Positions 1 to 6,673 of a stretch of 39,519 bases of DNA are shown here, one piece after another. The DNA is taken from assembly GCA_947167445.1 (NCBI GenBank), contig CAMVID010000022.1, forward strand, positions 1 through 39,519. The letters are read 5' to 3'. A model generated the notes under the pieces. That model did not search any database, was not told the DNA's origin, and saw only the letters and a program-made list of their open reading frames with translations. How positions within the stretch are numbered: position 1 is the stretch's first letter; each line of letters opens with the position of its first letter. The stretch comes from G11 sp947167445. Lineage in GTDB: Bacteria > Bacillota > Clostridia > Lachnospirales > Lachnospiraceae. A program made the position numbers and the translations under genes.

Positions 1-321
1 GATTCGGCAGTTTTCATTTGCCATGACGTCAACTAAAAGAGGTTCATTCTCAAGCAAGGCATAGGTTTCTGCAAAAAAGCCACCTTCACCAACATTACTT
101 AGGATTGTCCTGTTCCCCCACATATCATTGCTTTCTATTGTTACACTGCCGGAAAGGACAAGTCCTAAGGAGTCCGTAATATCTCCTGCGCACAGGATTA
201 ATGAATTCTTTTTATATGCTTTTTCTATAGCGCATAGCTCGTTAAGAGCTTGATTTATTTCATCGGGGGTCATCCCATTAAAGATGATGTTTTCTTTTAG
301 TTTGTCACTATCAACAGTCAT
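1..321 (-). CDS. Crp/Fnr-family transcriptional regulator, N-terminal part (truncated by window edge)
   Basis: I read this on the minus strand from an ATG at 321; 107 codons run open to base 1, so the C-terminal helix-turn-helix lies outside the window. An AGAGGG ribosome site sits about 8 bases upstream. The visible part fits a cyclic-nucleotide-binding-type beta-roll: a helical start (MTPDEINQAL), then LGLVLSGSVTIES and VGEGGFFAETYALLE, which correspond to the beta strands and the G-E-x-F-x-E turn of Crp/Fnr sensors. No N-terminal Fe-S cysteine cluster typical of Fnr is evident (only C30, C44 and C105). It is divergent from a ferredoxin-like operon with a palindrome between them, so it probably controls that operon and perhaps itself. 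The ligand is unknown. Confidence 0.85.
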   Translation of the reverse strand, partial: MTVDSDKLKENIIFNGMTPDEINQALNELCAIEKAYKKNSLILCAGDITDSLGLVLSGSVTIESNDMWGNRTILSNVGEGGFFAETYALLENEPLLVDVMANENCRI

Positions 322-345
322 TAAATTATCCCTCTATTTTTGAAA

Positions 346-361
346 TGTGGTTATAACAACA
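346..361. promoter_or_regulatory. Crp/Fnr-type palindromic operator
   Basis: The 16-bp sequence TGTGGTTATAACAACA reads TGT-n-GTTATAAC-n-ACA, a perfect dyad except for one base pair. Its centre is 353.5. The rightward -10 hexamer TATACT (383-388) predicts a start near 395, which puts the operator at -41.5, the class II activator position used by Crp/Fnr proteins. It also lies 25-40 bp upstream of the leftward regulator start, where binding could control the regulator itself. The site and spacing are seen; the identity of the bound protein is inferred. Confidence 0.6.
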
Positions 362-382
362 TAATTTCATATTGAATCATAC

Positions 383-388
383 TATACT
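383..388 (+). promoter_or_regulatory. -10 element of the ferredoxin/DUF2249 operon
   Basis: TATACT is a good -10 hexamer, but no acceptable -35 hexamer stands 16-18 bp upstream. A missing -35 together with an operator at -41.5 is what an activator-dependent promoter looks like. Confidence 0.5.
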
Positions 389-423
389 TGCATCATGAAA
401 ACAAGGAAAGGAATGGTGCAGCT

Positions 424-1089
424 ATGATAAGACAGATCATTCATATTGATGAGGGAAAATGTAATGGGTGTGGTATATGCGCAAATGCCTGTCATGAAGG
501 GGCTATAGATATAGTGGATGGAAAAGCCAAACTTGTCAGAGAGAACTTTTGCGACGGTTTTGGGGACTGCCTTCCGGGGTGCCCTACAGGAGCAATTACT
601 TTTGAAGAAAGAGAAGCACCGGCTTATGACGAAGAGGCAGTAAAGGAAAGTAAATCGAAGGAGAAAGAGAAAATGAGCGAAATTAATGTAGAAATGCATG
701 ACCATAACGAGCATGGTTGCCCGGTATCAAGACTTATGCAATGGCCATGCCAGATAAAGCTTCTTCCCACAAAAGCTGATTTTTATGATGGAGCAAAACT
801 TCTTATTGCAGCAGACTGTACAGCCTATGCTTATGCAAACATGCATGAGGAATTCATGAAAGGAAAAGTTACGCTTATCGGTTGTCCGAAACTTGATGAC
901 GTGGACTACTCAGAAAAGCTAACTGAGATAATATCCGGGAATGACATAAAGAGTTTGACGATTGTAAGAATGGAAGTTCCTTGCTGTGGCGGATTACAAA
1001 GAGCCGCAGAGAAAGCTCTTAAAGATAGTGGTAAGTTTATTCCTTGGCAGGTTATAACCATATCTCGTAATGGAGAAATATTGATATAA
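424..1089 (+). CDS. Ferredoxin-like iron-sulfur protein with Cys-rich C-terminal domain
   Basis: The ATG at 424 follows AAGGAAAGGA and gives 222 residues; a TTG at 388 would add 12 residues but overlaps the predicted transcription start. Residues 1-60 form a two-cluster ferredoxin module: C13-x2-C16-x2-C19-x3-C23, then C43-x5-C49-x3-C53-P, the CDGxGxC variant. After a charged linker (about 70-95) comes a second domain with its own cysteines: HGCPVS, AADCTAY, IGCPKLDD and VPCCGG. This suggests further metal or redox chemistry, though no enzyme activity can be named. It is followed after 25 bp by a DUF2249 protein and is divergent from a Crp/Fnr regulator, so a role in redox, oxygen or nitrosative stress is likely. 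Exact function unknown. Confidence 0.85.
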   Translation: MIRQIIHIDEGKCNGCGICANACHEGAIDIVDGKAKLVRENFCDGFGDCLPGCPTGAITFEEREAPAYDEEAVKESKSKEKEKMSEINVEMHDHNEHGCPVSRLMQWPCQIKLLPTKADFYDGAKLLIAADCTAYAYANMHEEFMKGKVTLIGCPKLDDVDYSEKLTEIISGNDIKSLTIVRMEVPCCGGLQRAAEKALKDSGKFIPWQVITISRNGEILI

Positions 1090-1114
1090 AAAACTACGTC
1101 AGGAGGAAAGTATA

Positions 1115-1801
1115 ATGAGCTATGCAGAATGGAAAGATAGGATAGACAGTTTTAAGAAAGTAGATGTAAGAGGAATCCAGGGGAACTTCTTTCAGGGATT
1201 AAAAAAGCAGGCGATTGATCTGCCGGCGGGAGAAGGAATGGAAGTCATCCAGAGTTTTGAGCCGATTCCTTTGTATGAAGTCATGGAAGGACTAGGATAT
1301 GAGAGACATACAGAGAAAAAGGGAGATACAGAATTTCATGCCTATTTTTATAGGAGTGAAACTAAGACAGAAGAAAAGGATATACCCATGAGGCCGGCAG
1401 CTCTTACGAATATGCCGCTTATAGATGAAAAACTTGGAAATATTGCAGTGAATTTTTGGGACCTTACTTGGAATGACGATAACAGATATCTTCCTTATGA
1501 GACCAGACTTCTTTTATCTCTCACAAATGCAGTGGGAGCAGGAAGAATGCGCCAGGCAACCAGAGAGCTTGTAAAAACTTATATTCATGGAACTGATAGC
1601 AGAGCATTTGATGATGTGTTTGAGCTTCTTGCATGGAATCAGGGAATAGGAAACTTTAGCTCTGAGATTGGACCGTCAACCTTGTTTTTGGCATACAAGA
1701 CAATTAAAAACATGGAAAAGCAGGGAAAAGAGCGAAGTGAGATATGTACTATGTTAAAGGAAAAATTCGGAGAGAACAATCCGGATGTTAAGGTTGGTTA
1801 A
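1115..1801 (+). CDS. DUF2249 domain protein
   Basis: 228 residues, starting 8 bases after a perfect AGGAGG. Residues about 16-80 (VDVRGIQG ... EPIPLYEVMEGLGYE ... FHAYFYR) match the DUF2249 pattern: an opening V-D-V-R and an F-E-P-x-P-L-Y motif. The C-terminal half (about 95-225) is helical, contains NVFDLTWN-like aromatic residues (seen as NFWDLTWN), GAGRMRQATRELVKTY and LLAWNQGIGNFSSEIGPS, and I do not assign it to a family. DUF2249 proteins are often found with nitrogen-oxide and anaerobic respiration genes; here the partner is the upstream ferredoxin-like protein and the presumed regulator is the divergent Crp/Fnr gene. Enzymatic role unknown. Confidence 0.8.
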   Translation: MSYAEWKDRIDSFKKVDVRGIQGNFFQGLKKQAIDLPAGEGMEVIQSFEPIPLYEVMEGLGYERHTEKKGDTEFHAYFYRSETKTEEKDIPMRPAALTNMPLIDEKLGNIAVNFWDLTWNDDNRYLPYETRLLLSLTNAVGAGRMRQATRELVKTYIHGTDSRAFDDVFELLAWNQGIGNFSSEIGPSTLFLAYKTIKNMEKQGKERSEICTMLKEKFGENNPDVKVG

Positions 1802-1811
1802 GGAGACACAT

Positions 1812-1825
1812 ACGATACATATCGT
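1812..1825. repeat. Short inverted repeat
   Basis: ACGATA-CA-TATCGT, 6-bp arms, just after the DUF2249 stop. It has no T-run, so it is not a terminator. It is followed by TCACGT twice (one copy within the palindrome TCACGTGA). Function unknown. Confidence 0.4.
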
Positions 1826-1853
1826 CACGTAAAATCACGTGAAGTGGTTTTAA

Positions 1854-1884
1854 ATGGCACATGAATGGCAAAAAAATGGCACAT
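1854..1884. repeat. ATGGCACAT direct repeats in a 346-bp gene-free stretch
   Basis: ATGGCACAT occurs at 1854-1862 and 1876-1884 with a partial ATGGCA at 1865-1870, giving 11-bp steps. A possible inverted half (TGCCA) lies near 1909. The whole gap 1802-2147 contains no credible gene: it holds a small inverted repeat, these direct repeats, two terminators and a promoter for the ABC cassette. Iterated TGGCAC-like words resemble arm-type binding sites of tyrosine integrases, but no integrase is present. Confidence 0.4.
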
Positions 1885-1928
1885 ATTAATCAATTTAGAA
1901 GCGTTTCATGCCAAATAGAATAGGTAAA

Positions 1929-1959
1929 CCTAGGAGGGGTAGTCACACCTAGGCTTTTT
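1929..1959 (+). terminator. Weak terminator-like hairpin
   Basis: CCTAGG (1929-1934) pairs with CCTAGG (1948-1953) around a 13-base loop and is followed by CTTTTT. The stem is only 6 bp; it is probably an accessory to the stronger terminator just downstream. Confidence 0.45.
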
Positions 1960-1963
1960 ACAT

Positions 1964-2001
1964 AGGACAGTTATTTCGAAAGAGATAGCTGTCCTTTTTT
2001 T
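1964..2001 (+). terminator. Rho-independent terminator of the ferredoxin/DUF2249 operon
   Basis: A 14-bp stem (1964-1977 with 1982-1995; two G-U pairs) closes on a GAAA tetraloop and runs into six or more T. It ends the upstream operon. Confidence 0.9.
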
Positions 2002-2031
2002 ATTAGCTATTAGCACTTTTGAAATTGTGTA

Positions 2032-2060
2032 TTCCTTACTGGATGAGGATTCTGTATAAT
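2032..2060 (+). promoter_or_regulatory. Promoter of the ABC cassette
   Basis: A perfect -10 TATAAT (2055-2060) lies 17 bp after a poor -35 (TTCCTT, 2032-2037). The predicted start near 2067 leaves a leader of about 80 bases before the ATPase gene. Confidence 0.55.
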
Positions 2061-2147
2061 TGAAGACAGTGAAATCGACAAATCTGAGTTTGCATTTTTT
2101 ATGTTTGTTGCAGCCAGATAATTATGATTTAAAGGCATAGAATAATT

Positions 2148-2945
2148 ATGAGTCTAAACAAAAAAGTAATTACACTTGAAAATGCCTCAAAGGTATATGA
2201 TGGTAAGTATGTGATAAATAATATTTCACATGAATTTGCCGAAGGAGAATCCATAGCATTATGTGGACATAATGGATGTGGCAAAAGTACAATGCTTAAG
2301 CTATTAGCTAGCATTGTTTCGTTAAGCTCTGGGAAAATAGTGTATCAAAAGAAACTTAAATTCGCTTATGTACCTGAAAAGTTTCCGGGTATGGAAATAT
2401 CGATGATTGATTATCTTCAAGGCATTGCCAGGATAGAAAGAGTGGATTTTTCGCTAGTGAATGAACTGATCAGTGAATTCTACTTGGAATCCATGATCAA
2501 AACAAGATTAAACGAACTATCGAAGGGAAGCCTTCAAAAAGTAGGAGTCATTCAGGCTATTCTTGCACCGCGGGATGTGATTTTTCTTGATGAACCTCTT
2601 TCAGGTCAGGATGCAGACTCTCAGAAACTGTTTATAACAAAAATGAATGAATTGAGGAACAAGGGAGTTACGATCTTCATGGCTTGTCATGAGAAGATGC
2701 TGATAAATGAGTTGTCTGACAAGGTCTATACGATAGATAAAGGAAAACTCATGGAAGTAAAGAACCCAGGAGAGTTACAATATTTGGTCTATGTTAGAAA
2801 ATGCCCCAAGCTACAAGCTTGGCTTGGCATGAAAAGTAATGGTGATAGGTATGAAATTACGGTAAAGGAAGCAGTGTTAAAGGAAATGGTGCTAAAACTA
2901 TACGATGAGGGTTGGGAAATTGTTGGGATTGAGAAACTTGATTGA
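2148..2945 (+). CDS. ABC transporter ATP-binding protein (ABC-2/exporter type)
   Basis: 265 residues. Walker A is GHNGCGKST (about 39-47), the signature is LSKGSLQK (the relaxed form common in ABC-2 exporters), Walker B with catalytic Glu is VIFLDEP, and the switch histidine is in MACHEK. The C-terminal about 60 residues (YLVYVRKCPKL onwards) form a small extra domain. Translation starts at ATG 2148 with only a weak AAAGG upstream. The gene overlaps the next, a membrane protein, which should be its permease. Base composition is visibly more AT-rich than in ychF to the right, hinting at acquisition. Substrate is unknown; export of a peptide or drug is possible for this class. Confidence 0.88.
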   Translation: MSLNKKVITLENASKVYDGKYVINNISHEFAEGESIALCGHNGCGKSTMLKLLASIVSLSSGKIVYQKKLKFAYVPEKFPGMEISMIDYLQGIARIERVDFSLVNELISEFYLESMIKTRLNELSKGSLQKVGVIQAILAPRDVIFLDEPLSGQDADSQKLFITKMNELRNKGVTIFMACHEKMLINELSDKVYTIDKGKLMEVKNPGELQYLVYVRKCPKLQAWLGMKSNGDRYEITVKEAVLKEMVLKLYDEGWEIVGIEKLD

Positions 2946-3660
2946 AATATATAGATTAAGGTTAAAAATGCTGAAGAAAAGCTCTACATTAACGATTCCT
3001 ACAGTTGTCACTCTGATTTTTCTCGGAGTAATGTATTCTGTAGCACCGCATGATATATGCGGTAGTTTTTTACTGTCTGCGCTTTTCATATACTTTATAT
3101 GTCTGTTTCTGTCTATATACTTGAACGGTGGAGAGAATGATATATATGAAGAAACGCTATTCCTGCATTGTTTGGACATTCATAGCTATTACTTTTCGCG
3201 CGAACTGTTATTAATTACATTGGATTTATGCTATACACTTGTGCTGACATTAGTGCCTACGATACTGTTTCTGATGGATAATGGCAGATTTACCAGGCAG
3301 ATGGAACTTGCAGATATTGCATGTGGAGGGGTACATATTTTCATGTGTGGACTCGGGGGTATGATGACAGGAGATTTTTTTCACCCAAGAATTTTTAGAA
3401 AGAGAAGGGATGCGATAATAGGAGCAATAGCGATTTCCATGCTTGCAGTCGCTAAGGAGGGACTGATTGATTGTTCATCAGCATTTAGTATTTTGAACTT
3501 TATACTCCCGCCTATCACTGATGGGCTCAAATCTGTGGGAAGCACTAGTTATTTTGAACCAAGAGAGATGATGCTGATATGTATGCACTTGGCGGTTTAT
3601 TGTGTACTGATTATGATAGTAAAAATAAAAATGTTAGAAAAGAAAAAGTTCAGATATTAG
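2905..3660 (+). CDS. Predicted ABC-2-like membrane subunit
   Basis: 251 residues if started at ATG 2905, which overlaps the ATPase gene by 41 bp. A TTG at 2938 (240 residues), sitting on the ATPase stop codon as TTGATTGA, is a plausible alternative. About six hydrophobic segments are visible, for example TLTIPTVVTLIFLGVMY, SALFIYFICLFLSIYL, LLLITLDLCYTLVLTLV, AIIGAIAISMLAV and LAVYCVLIMIVKIKML. A conserved-looking acidic loop NGGENDIYEE follows the second. No family-specific motif is recognised; the assignment as the transporter's membrane half rests on overlap with the ATPase and topology. Confidence 0.75.
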   Translation: MRVGKLLGLRNLIEIYRLRLKMLKKSSTLTIPTVVTLIFLGVMYSVAPHDICGSFLLSALFIYFICLFLSIYLNGGENDIYEETLFLHCLDIHSYYFSRELLLITLDLCYTLVLTLVPTILFLMDNGRFTRQMELADIACGGVHIFMCGLGGMMTGDFFHPRIFRKRRDAIIGAIAISMLAVAKEGLIDCSSAFSILNFILPPITDGLKSVGSTSYFEPREMMLICMHLAVYCVLIMIVKIKMLEKKKFRY

Positions 3661-3772
3661 TATGTAGATTGCTTTAACACAATTGATGATAAGTTGATAT
3701 TTGATAAGATACATTTTTATGTTAAAGAGTTCGATAACTTCGGTTTTGTAGAATTGAATAAGTACCTTACAT

Positions 3773-3818
3773 AGACCAGTACCCAGAGGACGCCCAGCGA
3801 TAGTACTGGTCTTTTATT
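3773..3818 (+). terminator. Terminator after the ABC cassette
   Basis: AGACCAGTAC (3773-3782) pairs perfectly with GTACTGGTCT (3803-3812) around a 20-base loop, followed by TTTATT. The region 3661-3919 otherwise holds no gene, only AT-rich sequence and the ribosome site of ychF. Confidence 0.75.
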
Positions 3819-3919
3819 ATGCAGGGTGGAGAAATAAATAGAAATGTGGTAATATACATAGGATTTAGACTAAATTTAAAATACTCAAGAATATTTAGAT
3901 ATAGAAGGAGATAAATACT

Positions 3920-5017
3920 ATGAAACTTGGAATCGTGGGTTTGCCCAACGTCGGCAAGTCAACATTATTTAATTCACTTACAAAGGCAGGAGCTCAGGCG
4001 GCGAACTTTCCGTTTTGTACCATAGATCCCAATGTGGGCATTGTTGCAGTGCCGGATGAGAGAATCAAACTGCTGGGGGAGATGTACAACTCCAAGAAGG
4101 TGACTCCTGCAACAATAGAGTTTGTTGATATTGCAGGACTTGTAAAGGGCGCTTCCAAAGGTGAAGGCCTCGGAAACCAGTTCCTTGCAAATATCAGAGA
4201 AGTTGATGCAATCGTACATGTGGTACGTTGCTTTGAAGACTCCAATGTTATCCATGTTGACGGAAGTGTAGATCCTCTCCGTGACATTGAGACCATTAAT
4301 TTTGAACTTATTTTCTCGGATCTCGAAGTTTTGGAGAGAAGACTTTCCAAGGTTTCAAAGGCGGCAAGAATGGATAAGAGTCTTGCAAAAGAGAATGCCC
4401 TTTTAGAGAGATGTAAAGCACATCTTGAGGCGGGAAAGATGGCTAAGACCATGGAAGACCTGGATGAGGATGAACTGGCACTTATGAAGGAATTCAACTT
4501 CCTTACATATAAGCCCGTAATCTATGCTGCAAACGTGGCTGAAGATGAAGTGGCCGATGACGGCGCGAGCAATGCATATGTTGCAAAAGTAAGAGAGTAT
4601 GCAGCGAAAGAAAACAGTGAGGTATTCGTTATCTGCGCTCAGATTGAGCAGGAGATTTCAGAGCTTGACGATGATGAGAAGGCTATGTTTTTGGAAGATC
4701 TTGGACTTAAAGAGTCCGGTCTTGAGAAACTTATCGCCGCAAGCTATAAAACCCTTGGACTTATGAGCTTCCTTACTGCGGGTGAGGACGAGACCAGAGC
4801 CTGGACCATTAAGATCGGGACTAAGGCACCTCAGGCAGCCGGTAAGATTCACACTGATTTCGAGAGAGGCTTCATTAAGGCAGAGGTTGTTAACTACAAA
4901 GATCTTCTTGAGACAGGTTCCCTTGCAGCAGCAAGAGAGAAGGCCATGGTTCGTATGGAAGGAAAGGATTACGTTGTTCAGGACGGAGACGTAATTCTCT
5001 TCAGATTCAACGTGTAA
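3920..5017 (+). CDS. ychF: Ribosome-binding ATPase/GTPase YchF (Obg family)
   Basis: 365 residues, the usual YchF length. The P-loop is GLPNVGKST (7-15), switch II DIAG appears in FVDIAGLVKGASKGEGLGNQ, and the C-terminal TGS-like domain carries SFLTAGEDETRAW and the ending GDVILFRFNV. YchF binds ribosomes and prefers ATP over GTP; it acts in the cytoplasm in translation and oxidative stress. The start is at ATG 3920 after GAAGGAGA. A GNAT gene follows after 45 bp and the two share one terminator, so they are probably co-transcribed. Confidence 0.97.
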   Translation: MKLGIVGLPNVGKSTLFNSLTKAGAQAANFPFCTIDPNVGIVAVPDERIKLLGEMYNSKKVTPATIEFVDIAGLVKGASKGEGLGNQFLANIREVDAIVHVVRCFEDSNVIHVDGSVDPLRDIETINFELIFSDLEVLERRLSKVSKAARMDKSLAKENALLERCKAHLEAGKMAKTMEDLDEDELALMKEFNFLTYKPVIYAANVAEDEVADDGASNAYVAKVREYAAKENSEVFVICAQIEQEISELDDDEKAMFLEDLGLKESGLEKLIAASYKTLGLMSFLTAGEDETRAWTIKIGTKAPQAAGKIHTDFERGFIKAEVVNYKDLLETGSLAAAREKAMVRMEGKDYVVQDGDVILFRFNV

Positions 5018-5062
5018 AAAGTGCGGAGTAATCCGCTATATCTTACAGAAAAGGAAATATAG

Positions 5063-5530
5063 ATGATTAGACGCGCAAAAGCAAAAGATCTTAACAGAGT
5101 AAACGATTTGCTTCATCAGGTGCTTGAAGTCCATGCCGATGGACGCCCTGATATCTTTATCCATGGAACAAAGAAGTATACGGATATAGAGATTCTTGAT
5201 ATTTTCGGAGATGACAATACGCCGGTGTTTGTTTACACTGACCTTGCCGGAGTAGTACAAGGTTATGCCTTCTGTAAATTTGAGGAAACAAAAGGCGTGG
5301 CAAATCTGCACGACATGCTTACATTATATATAGATGATATATGTGTGGATGAAAAATGCAGAGGACAGCACATTGCTACTGAGCTTTACGAGCATGTTGT
5401 AAAGTTCGCAAAGGAGAGCGGTTGCTACCGAATCACCTTGAATGTGTGGGATGTGAATCCCACTGCCATGAAGTTCTATGAAGCCATGGGTATGAAACCA
5501 CTTAAGACTACAATGGAGACCATACTTTAA
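5063..5530 (+). CDS. GNAT family N-acetyltransferase
   Basis: 155 residues opening MIRRAKAKDL, a typical GNAT start, followed by a beta-rich core. The acetyl-CoA loop is visible as ICVDEKCRGQHIATELY (R-G-x-x-I-A), then LNVWDVNPTAMKFYEAMGM, the N-x-x-A-x-x-F-Y-x-x-x-G motif of family members. The substrate cannot be told. AAAAGGAAA precedes the start. It is the second gene after ychF and is closed by a strong terminator. Confidence 0.92.
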   Translation: MIRRAKAKDLNRVNDLLHQVLEVHADGRPDIFIHGTKKYTDIEILDIFGDDNTPVFVYTDLAGVVQGYAFCKFEETKGVANLHDMLTLYIDDICVDEKCRGQHIATELYEHVVKFAKESGCYRITLNVWDVNPTAMKFYEAMGMKPLKTTMETIL

Positions 5531-5551
5531 GAAGTTTTATAACGAGAGATT

Positions 5552-5580
5552 AAGAGACAAGGAAACTTGTCTCTTTTTTT
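5552..5580 (+). terminator. Terminator of ychF-GNAT
   Basis: AAGAGACAAG (5552-5561), loop GAAA, CTTGTCTCTT (5566-5575), then a T-run. The 10-bp stem is perfect. Confidence 0.95.
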
Positions 5581-5620
5581 GTGCTCAAAATTCACAAAAT
5601 CCACTTTTTTAATCCTTGAG

Positions 5621-5665
5621 GTGGAAAAAGTTTAACTTTTGTGGAATGGGTGCTATCAGGTGGAA
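5621..5665 (+). promoter_or_regulatory. Three GTGGAA half-sites, candidate AraC-family operator
   Basis: GTGGAA occurs at 5621-5626, 5641-5646 and 5660-5665, that is 20 and 19 bp apart. The outer two share the longer word AGGTGGAAAA. The last copy ends 9 bp before the -35 hexamer. Direct half-sites two helical turns apart abutting the -35 is the usual AraC activator arrangement. A palindrome AAAAGTT-T-AACTTTT (5626-5640) overlaps the first site. The regulator encoded at 15489-17834 is the natural candidate; this is inference. Confidence 0.5.
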
Positions 5666-5674
5666 AACGTGTGA

Positions 5675-5703
5675 TTGTTGAAACGGGTTTCTTTTTATAG
5701 GAT
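5675..5703 (+). promoter_or_regulatory. Promoter of the glycan-utilization operon
   Basis: TTGTTG (5675-5680), 17-bp spacer, TAGGAT (5698-5703). The weak -10 and the half-sites immediately upstream suggest activator dependence. Confidence 0.6.
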
Positions 5704-5739
5704 GGCCATAGAGCAACACGGAAAAAGGAGGAAGGGCTT

Positions 5740-6660
5740 TTGAAAAAAGGAGAACGAAAACGAAGGGTATTAAAAGAGATCAAAACAAATAAATATCTCT
5801 ATTTAATGTTTTTGCCGGTTTTAATCTGGTACGCGATTTTTGCATATGTACCTATGGGAGGAATAGTAATCGCCTTCCAGAAATACAGTGTAGTTAAAGG
5901 AATAATCGGAAGCAAATGGGTGGGACTCAAAAACTTCCAGACCTTATTTGCAGATCCTTATTTCTTCAGACTTTTAAAGAACACACTTTTAATCAATATA
6001 TATGGAATAATCTTCGGATTCCCGCTTCCCATTATATTGGCCATTGCATTTAATGAAGTGAAAAACAAACACTTCAAGAAGGTTACCCAGACAATATCTT
6101 ACTTACCGTACTTCATTTCGGTGGTGGTTGTTTCATCAATGCTTATTCAGTTCCTCTCAACTGAAGGTGTTGTAAACGGCGTTTTACAGGCCCTTGGAAG
6201 AGAACCGATCTTCTTCTTGCAAGAGCCGAAGTACTTCAGGTTCATTTATCTGGCCAGTGACATATGGCAGGGTGTAGGTTTCTCGGCAATCATCTACCTG
6301 GCAGCCCTATCGGGAATTCCCCAGGAACAGTACGAGGCGGCCACTGTGGACGGAGCCAACAAGTTCCAGAAGATGTTATACATCACGATTCCCTGTCTGA
6401 TTCCTACCATAGTAATGATGTTCATTATAAGACTCGGAAGCGTAATGGCGGTGGGACACGAGAAGATAATCCTTCTTTATAACCCTCTTACATATGAGAC
6501 AGCGGATGTATTTAACTCCTATGTTTACAGAGTCGGACTTCAGGATATGAAGTACAGTTACGCGCAGGCCGTTTCGCTTTTCCAGAATGTGGTTGGCTTC
6601 ATTATGGTATTTACGGCCAATAAGATCACCAAAAAACTTGACGGAACAACATTGTGGTAA
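5740..6660 (+). CDS. ABC transporter permease, LplB family (sugar/oligosaccharide uptake)
   Basis: 306 residues, TTG start at 5740 with AGGAGG upstream. About six membrane segments; the first is YLYLMFLPVLIWYAIFAYV. The binding-protein-dependent permease motif is EQYEAATVDGANKFQKM (EAA loop), followed by IPCLIPTIV. GGIVIAFQKYSVVKGI near the start is the typical LplB N-terminal sequence. It forms the membrane pore with the next gene product. No ATPase is encoded in the locus, so a shared MsmK-type ATPase elsewhere in the genome is likely. Fourteen bases separate it from the next gene. Confidence 0.93.
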   Translation: MKKGERKRRVLKEIKTNKYLYLMFLPVLIWYAIFAYVPMGGIVIAFQKYSVVKGIIGSKWVGLKNFQTLFADPYFFRLLKNTLLINIYGIIFGFPLPIILAIAFNEVKNKHFKKVTQTISYLPYFISVVVVSSMLIQFLSTEGVVNGVLQALGREPIFFLQEPKYFRFIYLASDIWQGVGFSAIIYLAALSGIPQEQYEAATVDGANKFQKMLYITIPCLIPTIVMMFIIRLGSVMAVGHEKIILLYNPLTYETADVFNSYVYRVGLQDMKYSYAQAVSLFQNVVGFIMVFTANKITKKLDGTTLW

Positions 6661-6673
6661 GGAGGATGTGACG

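Noticed and set aside
388..423. Upstream TTG start adding 12 residues to the ferredoxin-like protein
   Set aside because: It overlaps the -10 and the predicted transcript start; the ATG at 424 has the ribosome site.
3661..3919. Possible small gene or RNA between the ABC cassette and ychF
   Set aside because: Only frames of about ten codons; the sole structure is a terminator hairpin.
4658..4852. Open frames on the opposite strand of ychF and other long genes
   Set aside because: They lie wholly inside well-supported genes, lack ribosome sites and show no protein motifs.
6587..6673. Longer N-terminus for the LplC-type permease
   Set aside because: It would overlap the upstream gene and include GGAGG at 6661; ATG 6674 is the fitted start.
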